Shown: positions 1-8,406 of the stretch, in pieces
How the letters are laid out: the number at the start of each line of letters is the position of its first letter
Numbering within the stretch: position 1 is the first letter of the stretch
From: Acaryochloridaceae cyanobacterium RU_4_10
GTDB lineage: Bacteria > Cyanobacteriota > Cyanobacteriia > Thermosynechococcales > Thermosynechococcaceae
DNA: 36,648 nucleotides
NCBI GenBank assembly: GCA_012032135.1
Contig: JAAURS010000003.1
Coordinates: 1 to 36,648 of the forward strand
Reading direction: 5' to 3'
The notes under the pieces: generated by a model
Databases searched by the model: none
What the model was told of the DNA's origin: nothing
Seen by the model: only the letters and a program-made list of their open reading frames with translations
Program-made: the position numbers and the translations under genes

Positions 1-154
1 CTGATGTAGAACTAATTCTTCTAATCTCAGCAGTAGGTGAATTTTACTTGACTGAATACTGTCTAGAAATAAACTCAAAGAGGAAATTTAATTAGTTATT
101 GACTCCGTCTACCTCAGGGACTATGTTAGACTGCAATCAGCAATTGGGTTTAGC
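1..154. other. Left edge, no gene; possible attC core
   Basis: No ORF is convincing here. At 125-131 the plus strand reads GTTAGAC, which on the minus strand is GTCTAAC, the form of an attC R'' core. It lies 24 nt past the stop of the leftward gene at 155-565, where a cassette attC would begin. The matching left arm is not found in the window and would have to lie beyond position 1. This is a suggestion only. Confidence 0.25.
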
Positions 155-565
155 TTATAAACTGAGTCCTGTCAAAAATCCAAGTAGTTTAGTTGCAAGA
201 TTACCACCCACTCCGATCAATATTCCATATAAAACATCTCCAGCAGCTTTAATAGCATGATTATTCGGACTAGTCGATTTAAGTTGAATTTCAATGTCTG
301 AAATTTTAGAGTTCGCATGATTACGAGCTTCATGAGTTAGAGAGAGATTTGGCAACTCACGTTTAAGATCTTGAAGAAAATTATTCAGATCGATAGATCC
401 TTGATTCCATATCTGTTGATCATGCACAATATTTTTTGAATGTGAACCAACGGCACCTGCCTGATTCACCTTGGTGCTTTTATCTACGCCAGTGACAAAG
501 TAGCCCTTTTGTTCAATATAGTCACCTTGTACAAAGTTGACATTTTTATCCTCTTGTCTGCTCAT
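155..565 (-). CDS. Hypothetical small protein, hydrophobic Gly-rich C-terminus
   Basis: A 136-aa protein I do not recognise. The first 50 residues are polar. Residues ~55-95 are probably helical. The C-terminus (from ~108) is a glycine-rich hydrophobic segment (GILIGVGGNLATKLLGFLTG) that could sit in or pore a membrane. It starts 27 nt downstream of the stop of the 593-1060 gene, on the same strand, so the two are probably co-transcribed. Both lie leftward of the attC at 1168-1254 and so belong to the next cassette of the integron array, or to the chromosome beyond the last cassette. No HIP1 octamer is present in the gene. Function is unknown; a membrane-active toxin or effector is only a guess from the hydrophobic tail. 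Confidence 0.6.
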   Translation of the reverse strand: MSRQEDKNVNFVQGDYIEQKGYFVTGVDKSTKVNQAGAVGSHSKNIVHDQQIWNQGSIDLNNFLQDLKRELPNLSLTHEARNHANSKISDIEIQLKSTSPNNHAIKAAGDVLYGILIGVGGNLATKLLGFLTGLSL

Positions 566-592
566 TGAAATACCTCACGTTTTAAATTGTGA

Positions 593-1060
593 CTAGCCAA
601 GCCTCACTCCATTTTCAAATAGTCCTGTTTGATTTATAATATCTCCTCCAGGAATATTAAACGTATAATTTACAGGCACATCCCGGTTATTCATTACTTC
701 AATAATTTTGTTAATGATTGAGTCTATAAGACCTTGGTCTTGTGATGAAATCAACCTTGCTCCTCCAGAATTAGTTTCTATTGCAAGACCATATTTATTG
801 GTCTTAGTCATTCGCTCTAAAATTCCCGACGCAGATAGAATAATCACAATTCCTGTAAACCATTTATAAGCAGACACGTCTGGATTTGTTTTAATCCATT
901 CAAATCCTAGCCAGCCGAGAAAACCACAGAAAATAATAAAAGGTATTTTAAATAGATAGGTTGGCTTTAGTCTATATTTGCCAACACTAGTGATGTTTCT
1001 GATTTGATAAATTGTTGAGCCTAGAGTAATAGTATTATTAGTAATTGCCAGGGTACTCAT
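593..1060 (-). CDS. Small membrane protein, DUF6232-like
   Basis: A 155-aa protein. An N-terminal beta-rich stretch (residues 1-30, with ITSVGKYRLKP) is followed by two hydrophobic segments: about 35-53 (FKIPFIIFCGFLGWLGFEW) and about 68-80 (FTGIVIILSASGI). A cytosolic alpha/beta tail follows (KYGLAIETNSGGARLISSQDQGLIDSIINKIIEVMNN). This order, a short strand pair, two membrane helices and a tail resembling a PH or CRISPR-ring-type fold, matches the DUF6232 family as I remember it; I could not align it. It is the first gene leftward of attC 1168-1254 and is followed 27 nt later by another small gene. Two genes in one cassette would be uncommon. Function is unknown. Confidence 0.62.
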   Translation of the reverse strand: MSTLAITNNTITLGSTIYQIRNITSVGKYRLKPTYLFKIPFIIFCGFLGWLGFEWIKTNPDVSAYKWFTGIVIILSASGILERMTKTNKYGLAIETNSGGARLISSQDQGLIDSIINKIIEVMNNRDVPVNYTFNIPGGDIINQTGLFENGVRLG

Positions 1061-1167
1061 TGACAGAATTTTACCTTTTAAATGAATTTTTCAAGTGCTG
1101 CGGCAAAGATCTAGTTCTCTTTTAAGTTTTGGTAACAATTCTAGAACTCAGCAAGCTAGGAAAGTAG

Positions 1168-1254
1168 GTCTAACGGCTTGGGCGTCAGCGGTGGCAAATA
1201 TTTTCGAGTCACCACCAGAGTGTTGAGGCCATCCGCTGCACGCCCTGGTTAGAC
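1168..1254 (-). other. Integron attC recombination site (87 bp)
   Basis: The plus strand begins with GTCTAAC (1168-1174) and ends with GTTAGAC (1248-1254), the two inverse R cores (RYYYAAC and GTTRRRY). Inside them the arms GGGCGTCAGCGG and CCGCTGCACGCCC pair, with one extra base on the right arm. Read on the minus strand, the extra base falls in the first (L'') arm. This is the canonical asymmetry, so the site belongs to leftward cassettes and its R' crossover is at 1168-1174. The centre is a variable ~40-nt spacer. Confidence 0.82.
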
Positions 1255-1466
1255 ATGGGGCATTGCAAACATAAGTCTCAACTAGGCTTAGTAATTGTAA
1301 ATAGCCTCACTGTGTCAATAGGCTGGCCACCCAATACAAATCTAGGATTTGCCCTATAGCCTGAACAAACATTTAAGGAGACTAATCGCAGGGGTGATTC
1401 GTGCGTCTCTTGTCAAGGAGAAAACGTAAATTCAGCAACAGCTTCAAATTTTATCAAGAGTATTGA

Positions 1467-2465
1467 TTATGGCTCCTTGAATAGCTTCATATAAAATCTC
1501 GCGCCATCGTTACGAATATACTCACCTTCTAAATCACCGTTTGACAACAGATTTAATGCTGCTGTTCCGGTCTCACCTCCAATACTTTTATATTTTAGAG
1601 ACAGAACTTTCCCGTCAAAACTTCCTTGACTACTTGATATGAATTTGTCAGACAAATCAACTTCCTCCATGGAGATATCAGATCCTGTCTGCTTAATAAT
1701 ATATGTTAATTTTTCCTTGCTTTTATATGATCCAGCTATATTTGGGATAACTCCTATCAAGTCCTGTCCAACAACTGCAACTTGACCGATCAAGTTAGAA
1801 TTCTTATCTTCAATCGTAATCTTGTCAGTTATATTTGTTAAGATTAACGTCTTCGGAGTAATTGAAGTACTAGAGCCATCGCTGGTTTTAGCAATGCGGA
1901 TTGTCATAAAATAAGAGTTACTTATGGTAAGGCTATCTGTTTCATTGACTGATGAGCCATCAAGATTAAGCACCTTTACAGATAAGTCTCCATCGAAAAA
2001 ATTATATCCAGCAACTTGAAGATCTTCAGTAACAGTCCCAATTTGTGTAAGATCAACCGTCTTAGGATTGGTTGCGCATACAAATGGAGAGTTATAGGGA
2101 TTTTCCCTAAGAGGTAGCTTCACTTGCTGTGCAACTAAATTTCTAAGATCGATCAGTTGAGAACGTGTTCTTCTAATTATAAAATCAATATCACATCTAA
2201 ATTCTTGTCCTATAGCATTACTAGTTTCATTTAGAATATTGGGAATATCTTTCTTGACAATACTATCAGCTTCTTTTCTCCAGGCAGCGGATTCTCTACC
2301 TAATTTCGTTAACTGCTGATCTAAATCACCGGACAACTTTTCTAATGTTTCCCTCCAGGCATCAGATTGGGATGCAAGTGTATCGATAGCTCTGTCAATA
2401 CTACCGATAAATTTATCTGCTTTTTTTCCAAGGCCAAAAAATCCAAGTATTGCGTCTATAAACAT
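1467..2465 (-). CDS. Cassette gene: 332-aa protein of unknown function
   Basis: This is the only gene between two attC sites, so it is the cargo of a cassette of about 1.4 kb. I do not recognise a family. Residues 1-22 are hydrophobic and amphipathic (MFIDAILGFFGLGKKADKFIG), possibly a membrane anchor. Residues ~23-120 are a charged helical, probably coiled-coil region (SDAWRETLEKLSGDLDQQL). From ~135 the protein turns beta-rich, with a segment (VAGYNFFDGDLSVKVLNLDG) like an IPT/Ig-type domain, and ends in a second small beta region (~275-332). No catalytic motif is visible. The start ATG is at 2463-2465, and a weak A/T-rich leader precedes it. The gene has no HIP1 octamer and is poorer in G+C than the genes right of 4600, as expected for imported cassette DNA. 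Confidence 0.75.
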   Translation of the reverse strand: MFIDAILGFFGLGKKADKFIGSIDRAIDTLASQSDAWRETLEKLSGDLDQQLTKLGRESAAWRKEADSIVKKDIPNILNETSNAIGQEFRCDIDFIIRRTRSQLIDLRNLVAQQVKLPLRENPYNSPFVCATNPKTVDLTQIGTVTEDLQVAGYNFFDGDLSVKVLNLDGSSVNETDSLTISNSYFMTIRIAKTSDGSSTSITPKTLILTNITDKITIEDKNSNLIGQVAVVGQDLIGVIPNIAGSYKSKEKLTYIIKQTGSDISMEEVDLSDKFISSSQGSFDGKVLSLKYKSIGGETGTAALNLLSNGDLEGEYIRNDGARFYMKLFKEP

Positions 2466-2564
2466 TATTGGTGGTGCCTATTACTTTATTCACGACAATT
2501 AGTGTACTAAGTCATTTTTTGAATTTTTCAAAGCTTATAGCTTCTTTTCTAACAATAAATTTTA

Positions 2565-2651
2565 GTCTAACGGCCTGGAGTTCAGGGACGGCCCGTCAGT
2601 TTGTTGATTGTGCAGTCTGTGTCAATCCGTCCCTGCAACTCGGTGTTAGGC
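2565..2651 (-). other. Integron attC recombination site (87 bp)
   Basis: The plus strand starts with GTCTAAC (2565-2571) and ends with GTTAGGC (2645-2651). The inner arms GAGTTCAGGGACGG and CCGTCCCTGCAACTC pair along 14 bp except for one extra base on the right arm. On the minus strand the unpaired base is in the L'' arm, giving the same polarity as the other site. Both sites are exactly 87 bp and share the R'-side sequence GCCGTTAGAC on the minus strand, while arms and centre differ. Confidence 0.83.
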
Positions 2652-2896
2652 AGGTTGAGTCTATCTCTAGTGAGCAGATAGCGAAACCTCTCTCACCCCT
2701 CTCTCATTCCTCTCTCACTCTACCCACCCCACCCCACCGACTCACCACGGCGAAGCCACGGGGGGAAGGGGGGGATTAGTTTGTCTCTCTGTATTCATCT
2801 CTCTCCTATCTCTACTACCTCTCTCATTGGCCAATTCTATTGCTACCTTTCTCTCCATAACCTCTGTCCAATCCTTCCTTCTCTCTCGCCCCTCTA

Positions 2897-2950
2897 TCCA
2901 TTGGACGTGGTCAATGCTCACGGTTTTATCCATTTGACGTGGTCAATGCT
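2897..2950. repeat. Direct repeat, 22 bp x 2, period 32
   Basis: TCCATTGGACGTGGTCAATG and its two following bases (2897-2918) recur at 2929-2950 with a single mismatch. The copies are separated by 10 nt. Confidence 0.8.
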
Positions 2951-3078
2951 TTAAGGTGCAGTGTGTATGCTTGAGGCCGCCCCGATGGAACGAGCGCATC
3001 GCGACGTTCCGAGAGCAGCGACGCTGCGAAGGGATGGCCGAACAGTCTCTCGTATAATGTTTCTTCCCAGAGGGCCGT

Positions 3079-3133
3079 CATGTCAGGCAAAGACCCGTCT
3101 GTCCTACCAATGCATGTCAGGCAAAGACCCGTC
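3079..3133. repeat. Direct repeat, 21 bp x 2, period 34
   Basis: The segment beginning CATGTCAGGCAAAGACCCGT at 3079-3099 recurs exactly at 3113-3133, with a 13-nt spacer. It lies close to another direct-repeat pair, both between the integrase and the first attC. Confidence 0.8.
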
Positions 3134-3274
3134 CACCCCCCCAAGCCCTCTGGGATGCCCAGTGGCGAACGACAAAATCTTGTGCTACCCTCTCTTGCTT
3201 GACATTGACTTCGAACTTCAACAGCTAAGGGTCCATTTCTTAACAATTGCCTGAAACCCTTGTTCTCTCGTTCG

Positions 3275-3550
3275 TCCGCCTAACTCTAAATATACGGACA
3301 ACATCCACCTATATCTCTGATTTGGTGATATGGCTGGATAGCCATCCGCCTATATACCCTAATTTGGCATATGGGCGGATGATTGTCCATCTATATCTCT
3401 GATTTGGCGATATATACGGAATCAATCCGCCTATATCTCTGATTTGGCGATATAGGCGGATAAGCCTTTCCCCGTCCGCCTATATCGCTCCTACGGAGAT
3501 ATATACGGAATCCAATCCGCCTATATCGCTCCTATGGGGATATGGATGGA
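3275..3550. repeat. Six 35-bp hairpin repeats plus one short copy
   Basis: Units lie at 3304-3338, 3345-3379, 3386-3420, 3426-3460, 3475-3509 and 3516-3550. Each is exactly 35 bp, with spacers of 6, 6, 5, 14 and 6 nt. A 24-bp shortened copy is at 3275-3298. Every unit is an inverted repeat: TCCGCCTATATC, a loop of about 11 nt, then GATATAGGCGGA, perfect in the unit at 3426-3460. Two loop types occur: TCTGATTTGGC-like in early units and GCTCCTACGGA-like in the last two. They lie between the integrase promoter region and the cassettes, where attI and the cassette promoter are expected. Confidence 0.85.
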
Positions 3551-3580
3551 TTAATTCAGTATTCTTTCGGATGTCTTTTC

Positions 3581-3587
3581 GCCTAAC
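3581..3587 (-). other. Candidate attI crossover core
   Basis: GTTAGGC on the minus strand (plus GCCTAAC, 3581-3587) fits the GTTRRRY core and lies 49 nt upstream of the integrase start, a plausible place for attI. A second identical core sits at 3278-3284, inside the short hairpin copy and nearer to the array. Which one is used, if either, cannot be decided from sequence. The 3278-3284 site would leave the hairpin repeats inside the attI-integrase interval. Confidence 0.35.
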
Positions 3588-3636
3588 CTTTTTTATCATT
3601 AATGTCAATACCTTTAAGCAGACTTAAGGACTTGAC

Positions 3637-4605
3637 ATGGCTGCACAGCCTCAAAAAATTTTGGATCGATTGCGCGATGTCCTTCGCCTAAAACACTATG
3701 CTTATCGAACCGAACAATCCTATGTAGACTGGGTGTACCGCTTTATTATTTTCCACAATAAACGCCACCCCAAAGACATGGGTGTGCCGGAAATTGAAGC
3801 CTTTCTGACTCATCTAGCCGTCCAACGAAAAGTCGCAGCACCCACTCAAAATCAAGCCCTCAGCGCACTGATCTTTCTGTATCGTCACGTCCTGCACCAA
3901 GAGATTGGTGAAATCCATGCAGTCCGCGCCAAACAATCTCGATACTTGCCCACTGTCCTCACCCATGCCGAAGCGATCGCCGTTCTGAACCAGCTTTCTG
4001 GCGTACACCAAATAGTAGCAAAACTGTTATATGGCAGCGGACTCCGCCTATCCGAAGCATTGCGGTTGCGAGTGAAAGAGATTGATTTTGCTCAGGCTCA
4101 ACTGGTCGTACGCGACGGCAAAGGTGGCAACAGTCGAATCACCATGCTGCCCGCTAGTATTGTCGATCCCCTCCAAGACCATCTTCACCATGTTCGACGA
4201 CAGCACCAACAGGATTTAGCACAAGGATACGGTTCTGTTTACTTACCCTATGCCCTAGAACGCAAATATCCCAATGCCGATCGCCAATGGATTTGGCAGT
4301 ACGTGTTTCCATCCGAACGCATTTCTCAAGATCCGCGCAGCAGCGTTGTCCGACGCCACCATCTAGACGAAAGCGGATTGCAAAAAGCAGTGAAACAAGC
4401 AGCATTCTCAGCCAAAATTGACAAACGAGTGAGCTGTCATACCTTTCGCCATAGTTTTGCAACACAGCTATTACAGAACCATTACGACATTCGCACCGTC
4501 CAAGAATTACTCGGCCACAAAGATGTGAAGACAACTATGATTTATACCCACGTTCTTAATAAGGGTGGCCGAGGCGTTCTCAGCCCTTTGGATACCTGTG
4601 CTTAG
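3637..4605 (+). CDS. intI: Integron integrase (tyrosine recombinase IntI)
   Basis: A 322-aa tyrosine recombinase that joins attI and attC sites. Residues ~8-95 are the SAM-like DNA-binding domain ([21 protein letters not shown]). The catalytic set is R137 (GSGLRLSE), H268 and R271 (CHTFRHSF), H294 (LLGHKD) and Y303 (TMIYTHV). The IntI-specific insert is present at ~203-241 ([22 protein letters not shown]...DPRS..RRHH), which separates integron integrases from XerC/D, and the length is normal. ATG at 3637 follows AAGGA at about 3626-3630. The gene diverges from leftward cassettes and ends 113 nt before the tail-to-tail RNase gene. It carries a HIP1 octamer at ~3974, suggesting long residence in a cyanobacterial lineage. 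All catalytic residues are intact, so it is probably active. Confidence 0.93.
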   Translation: MAAQPQKILDRLRDVLRLKHYAYRTEQSYVDWVYRFIIFHNKRHPKDMGVPEIEAFLTHLAVQRKVAAPTQNQALSALIFLYRHVLHQEIGEIHAVRAKQSRYLPTVLTHAEAIAVLNQLSGVHQIVAKLLYGSGLRLSEALRLRVKEIDFAQAQLVVRDGKGGNSRITMLPASIVDPLQDHLHHVRRQHQQDLAQGYGSVYLPYALERKYPNADRQWIWQYVFPSERISQDPRSSVVRRHHLDESGLQKAVKQAAFSAKIDKRVSCHTFRHSFATQLLQNHYDIRTVQELLGHKDVKTTMIYTHVLNKGGRGVLSPLDTCA

Positions 4606-4718
4606 GCTGACTGAATGAAGTGCGATCGCCTGCTATCGTGCAACTAGAAACTACGATCGCCTTTGAGATGGGAGATGCGATCGCTTGTTTGTCAGAGAAG
4701 CGCCACTACAAAATATTA

Positions 4719-7071
4719 CTACTCATCCTCAAAATCCCGATCTTCATCTTCCTCATAGGGTGCTGCGTACCCCTCAGACCATTCTGGCTCATCACTGCGC
4801 ATATCCTCCTCAGTGGCCTCAGAACCACCCCCTACCACTGCCAAATCAATTTGCTGGCGATAGTAATCCACGCTCTTGATTTCCACCTCCACGCGATCTC
4901 CGAGTCGATATTGCTGGCGATTTTTGCGGCCAATGAGTGTCTGTTGCCGCGCCCGATACTCATACCAATCATCCTTCAAGGAACTGACGTGGACCAATCC
5001 CTCCACCAACAGAGATTCCAACCGCACAAAGAAACCGTAAGATTGGATGCCCGTAATCAGACCCTTATAAATTTCCCCCGTCCGTTGCTGCATCTTCTTG
5101 GTTTTCTTCAAACCCAGAAAATCTTGCTCCGCTTGACGTACCCATGTCATCCGTTCGTTTAGCGGTTGAATGCCTTCTAAAATGGTGGCTTCTAGATCTC
5201 GCTGGATTTCTGGGGGCAACACATTCCAGCTAATTTGACCCTCCGCAGAACTGTGGTTGAGATTCACCAAGTCTTTTGACCGCGCACTCTTGCGATCGCG
5301 ACCGTATTCAAACACCGCACTTAAAACCCGCTGGTTCATCAAATCGGCATAGCGGTTGAGGGGACAAACAAACTGACCGTAGTCTTGAACGTAGGCCAAA
5401 CCAAAATGCGGTCCAGACTCCGCGCTATACTCTACAGGCTCTAAAGTGTCCGCTAACAACTCAAATAAAATCGGTGAGGTATCTAAAGTCCCGATCTTTT
5501 CTGAAAACAGTTGGTAGTCCTGAGGTAAAACCGTATTCTCTTGGGTCAACGACAACTGCAACCCAGAATTTTCTAACAGTTTCAAGAAGTCCTGGAGTTT
5601 TTGGGCATCGGGAGAGGCTTGAATCTGGAAGAGAACCGGAACGCCTAACGCTTGCATGTGGTTGGTGAGCAGATAGTTGGCTAGAACCAACGCCTCTGCT
5701 ACCATTGCCGACCCGTAGGGGGTTCCGCATCCCCAATCACCCCAAAGCGTCCATCATCCCCAAACATGCGGGCATGGATTTCTGGCATAATGACCAGTTC
5801 AAAATCGCCGCGCTCGTGGCGTTGCTGCCACAAGATGTTTGGTCAATGCTCTAAACTGGTCCGCCCAGACATAGAGCTTTTTGAAACTCGAAACTTCTTC
5901 CGTGGCTAGATCGCCCTTATCATTGCGCTGGACGATCGCCTGAAGCTGTTCGTAGCTCAACTGATAATCCGCCTTCACCACAGAAGGCTGAACCTCAAAC
6001 TCCAAAAGCTCGCCCTGTTTTCCCAACGTCATCACTAGGGAAAATGCCAATCGTTCCTTATCCGTGACAAACGCACCCACCCGTTCTACCAAAGCTTCGG
6101 GGAACAATGGCACTAGCGTATCGGCCAACCCAATGGTGGTTGCCCGATGTTTTGCCTCTAGGTCAATAGCAGAACCTACTGGCACAAAGGCTTGAAGATC
6201 GGTAATATGGAACCCCTAAGCGCCAAGTCCCATTTTTATTCTTGTCCAAAGGAAAACGCATGGTCGAGGCCAGCAAGACCCACACTGGCATCACCCACCG
6301 CAACCGTCACCCAATCTTGATGGGCCACTCGATTTTTTGATCTGCTTTACGCAGTTTCAAAGGCAAGGCTTGAGCCTCTTTCTCCACCGCATCCCCAAAC
6401 GTGCGGGGCAAGTCATACTTACAGAACACCAGCTCCGTATCTGCCGCCGACTGCGCGTCGCTGCCCAAAATTTGGTTCACGCGCCCCAACGGTAATTGAT
6501 TGCCCAAGGGATATCGCATCACTTCTGCATGGACCAGATGATCCACTGCTTCATCTAATTGCGGCCCGACTTGTTGTTGAAGTAGCTCTAACTCAAACAA
6601 CAGCCGATCGTCCAACGGCACTGCTCGATATTGACCTTGTTCGGTTTTGCGGACATGGGCAATGACCGACGGGTTGGAGCGTTCTAGAATGAGCCGCACT
6701 TCTCCTTCTGGACTGCGCCGCCGCCGTCCTTCCTTGGTAACCTTCACGAGGACGCGATCGCCATTCCAAGCTGAATGCAACTGACTTTCACGGATGTAGA
6801 TATCTTCCGTTTCCTCGCCTTCCTGGATTGCAAAACAAAACCCTTTACTAGAGCAGCGGAGTTTCCCTTCCACCACACCCTCCTCAGAAACACGGCGATA
6901 TTTACCGCGTTCCTTTACCAAAATCCCAATGCGCTCCAAAGCATTCAATGCAATCTCTAATTGATGGAGACTTTCAGGGCTATTGCATTCCAGCTTTTTT
7001 TCCAGAGCCTTGGGTGCGACTAACTTATCATCCGTAAAGCTAGACAGTAGAGCACTAACTGCAAATTCCAT
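4719..7071 (-). pseudogene. rnr: RNase R/RNase II family exoribonuclease, multiply frameshifted
   Basis: A 3'-5' exoribonuclease in three open pieces: 6307-7071 (N-terminal helical and cold-shock-like domains), 5799-6185 (early RNB domain) and 4719-5705 (late RNB domain, then an S1 domain with GEIYKGLITGIQSYGFFVRL and an acidic tail). Joining them needs about five one-base shifts, near 6300, 6246, 6211, 5828 and 5720. The last is a five-C run (minus strand) where six would restore EPPYGSAMVAEAL. In addition, the segment expected to hold the metal-binding DxxxxRDLDDA motif reads GDASVGLAGLDHAFSF, losing conserved aspartates. So either the gene is decaying or this 600-nt stretch is badly sequenced. 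Homologues run to about 750-800 aa in one frame. The start MEFAVSALLSSF is normal for the family. Confidence 0.8.
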
Positions 7072-7585
7072 GTATCGTTGGGTCCTTAGGTATCCTGAAA
7101 GGGCGACAAAAGATAAGACTTCCCAAACAGCTTATCGGGAGATATCTCTTGCAACAGGGGAAAACTGCGTTCCAAAGACGCACTTCATCGCAAATCAAGG
7201 GATGGAGAGACTTTGGTTGTTGATGTGCAGTTTTGAGACTACCGAGCGTTGTTGAAGCACTCTGAACACTAAAGCATCGGCTTACAGACTCTGATTGCAG
7301 ATGCAAAAGCTGAAGGAACTGCTCACAAAAACTGCTATTCAAACACCATTCCTGCCGATTGGCTTACTCCCATCTGTCAACCGCCTACAGGTGCAACGAT
7401 GACCGACAAAAGATAAATTCAGACCGCTCAAGCCAAGCAAAACCCAATCGTACAAAGGATTTTGCATTTAAATTGATGTTTGTAGCCTGTGAGAATTCAG
7501 AGTGCGAGGCGCTTTAAAACTCTCGGTTCTCATCCCTTATAGTTCCTTACAGAATGTACCACTGTCAAATCCAAGCGGTCAAAAT
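7072..7585. other. 514-nt intergenic region, no gene seen
   Basis: I see no protein-like ORF and no tRNA. The ribosomal genes rpmG/rpsR that often precede RNase R in cyanobacteria are absent. The 13-mer CGACAAAAGATAA occurs twice, at 7104-7116 and 7404-7416, exactly 300 bp apart. Promoters for the RNase gene (at the left end) should lie here. Confidence 0.5.
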
Positions 7586-8245
7586 TTATCGATGGCCCGT
7601 GACAATATAGTTAATTCGTTGACCAATATTGGCGGCGTGGTCCCCCATTCTTTCCAAAGCGCGAATGGCTAAAGTGGTTAACAATAAAGGCTCAACGGAC
7701 CCCTGAATATTGGTTTCATGGGCAAGGAGATTGTAAATTCGGTCATAGCAATCGTCCACTTCATCGTCTTTGACCTTCATCAACTGACCCGATTCTGCAT
7801 CTAGGTCCGTCAAAGCTGCCAAGCTCATTGCTAACATTCCACGGCAAGCATTGGACATATGCTCTAAGTCAGGGTTGTAGAGTAACGGCGGATAGGGCAG
7901 CAGTTTGAGGGCCACTTCTCCCAGTTCTTCAGCGTAATCCCCAATCCGTTCTAGATCTCTCACAAGCTGCATCAAGGTGCCAATCAATCTAAGGTCATTA
8001 GCGACGGGAGACTGAAGGGCAAGCAACTTAAGCCCTTCCACTTCAATTTGACGATAATAGAGATCCACCTGCTCGTCATGTCGCTTCAATTCGTCAACCG
8101 CAGCCATATCCCGTTGAAACAATGCTTGGTGAGCTAACCAGCAAGAATGTTCGACCAATGCCCCCATCCGCAAGACATCGTTTTGAATACCTTGTAGTTG
8201 ACGCTCAAATTGGCTACGGATAGATTTGGTCGAAGCTTGATACAT
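7586..8245 (-). CDS. phoU: PhoU phosphate-signalling protein
   Basis: A 219-aa cytosolic all-helical protein. Two PhoU repeats are visible, each with the acidic metal-cluster signature: DLRLIGTLMQLVRDLERIGDYAEEL (about 83-107) and TLAIRALERMGDHAANIG (about 190-207). PhoU links the Pst phosphate transporter to the phosphate sensor kinase and damps the Pho response. Length and order are normal. No pst genes are nearby. It diverges from gpsA across 161 nt. I looked for a Pho box in that gap and saw no convincing tandem repeat. Confidence 0.93.
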   Translation of the reverse strand: MYQASTKSIRSQFERQLQGIQNDVLRMGALVEHSCWLAHQALFQRDMAAVDELKRHDEQVDLYYRQIEVEGLKLLALQSPVANDLRLIGTLMQLVRDLERIGDYAEELGEVALKLLPYPPLLYNPDLEHMSNACRGMLAMSLAALTDLDAESGQLMKVKDDEVDDCYDRIYNLLAHETNIQGSVEPLLLTTLAIRALERMGDHAANIGQRINYIVTGHR

Positions 8246-8406
8246 AGATTTTTAAGGATTGTTTATAAAAGGAAATATCGAAAACTTTAGGTAAAGATTT
8301 TTAGAAGGGTCTTTTATAAAGCTATCCTAAAAAATTCTAAAGTGTTTTACCGTATCGTACCGAACTAATCTTGTTTTTGATGGAATAGGTAGGAGGAATC
8401 TGCTAA

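Larger units (their letters stand above)
2652..3270. other. Low-complexity and repeat DNA, no convincing gene
   Basis: 2682-2895 is very pyrimidine-rich on the plus strand (runs of CTCTCTC, CCCACCCC and an opposite G run at 2760-2775). Two overlapping antisense ORFs (2926-3246 minus, 2961-3254 plus) have no protein-like composition, and neither is called. In integron terms this is where the first cassette, or a long attI region, should be. It may be a degenerate first cassette. Confidence 0.5.

Noticed and set aside
2926-3254. Overlapping ORFs on both strands as genes
   Set aside because: They lie over direct repeats and CT-rich DNA, have no protein-like pattern and no ribosome site.
3275-3550. 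CRISPR array
   Set aside because: Units are of constant size but spacers are only 5-14 nt, repeats are themselves near-palindromic over their whole length, and no cas gene is near.
3637-4605. XerC/XerD or phage integrase
   Set aside because: The IntI-specific insert and the flanking attC sites identify an integron integrase.
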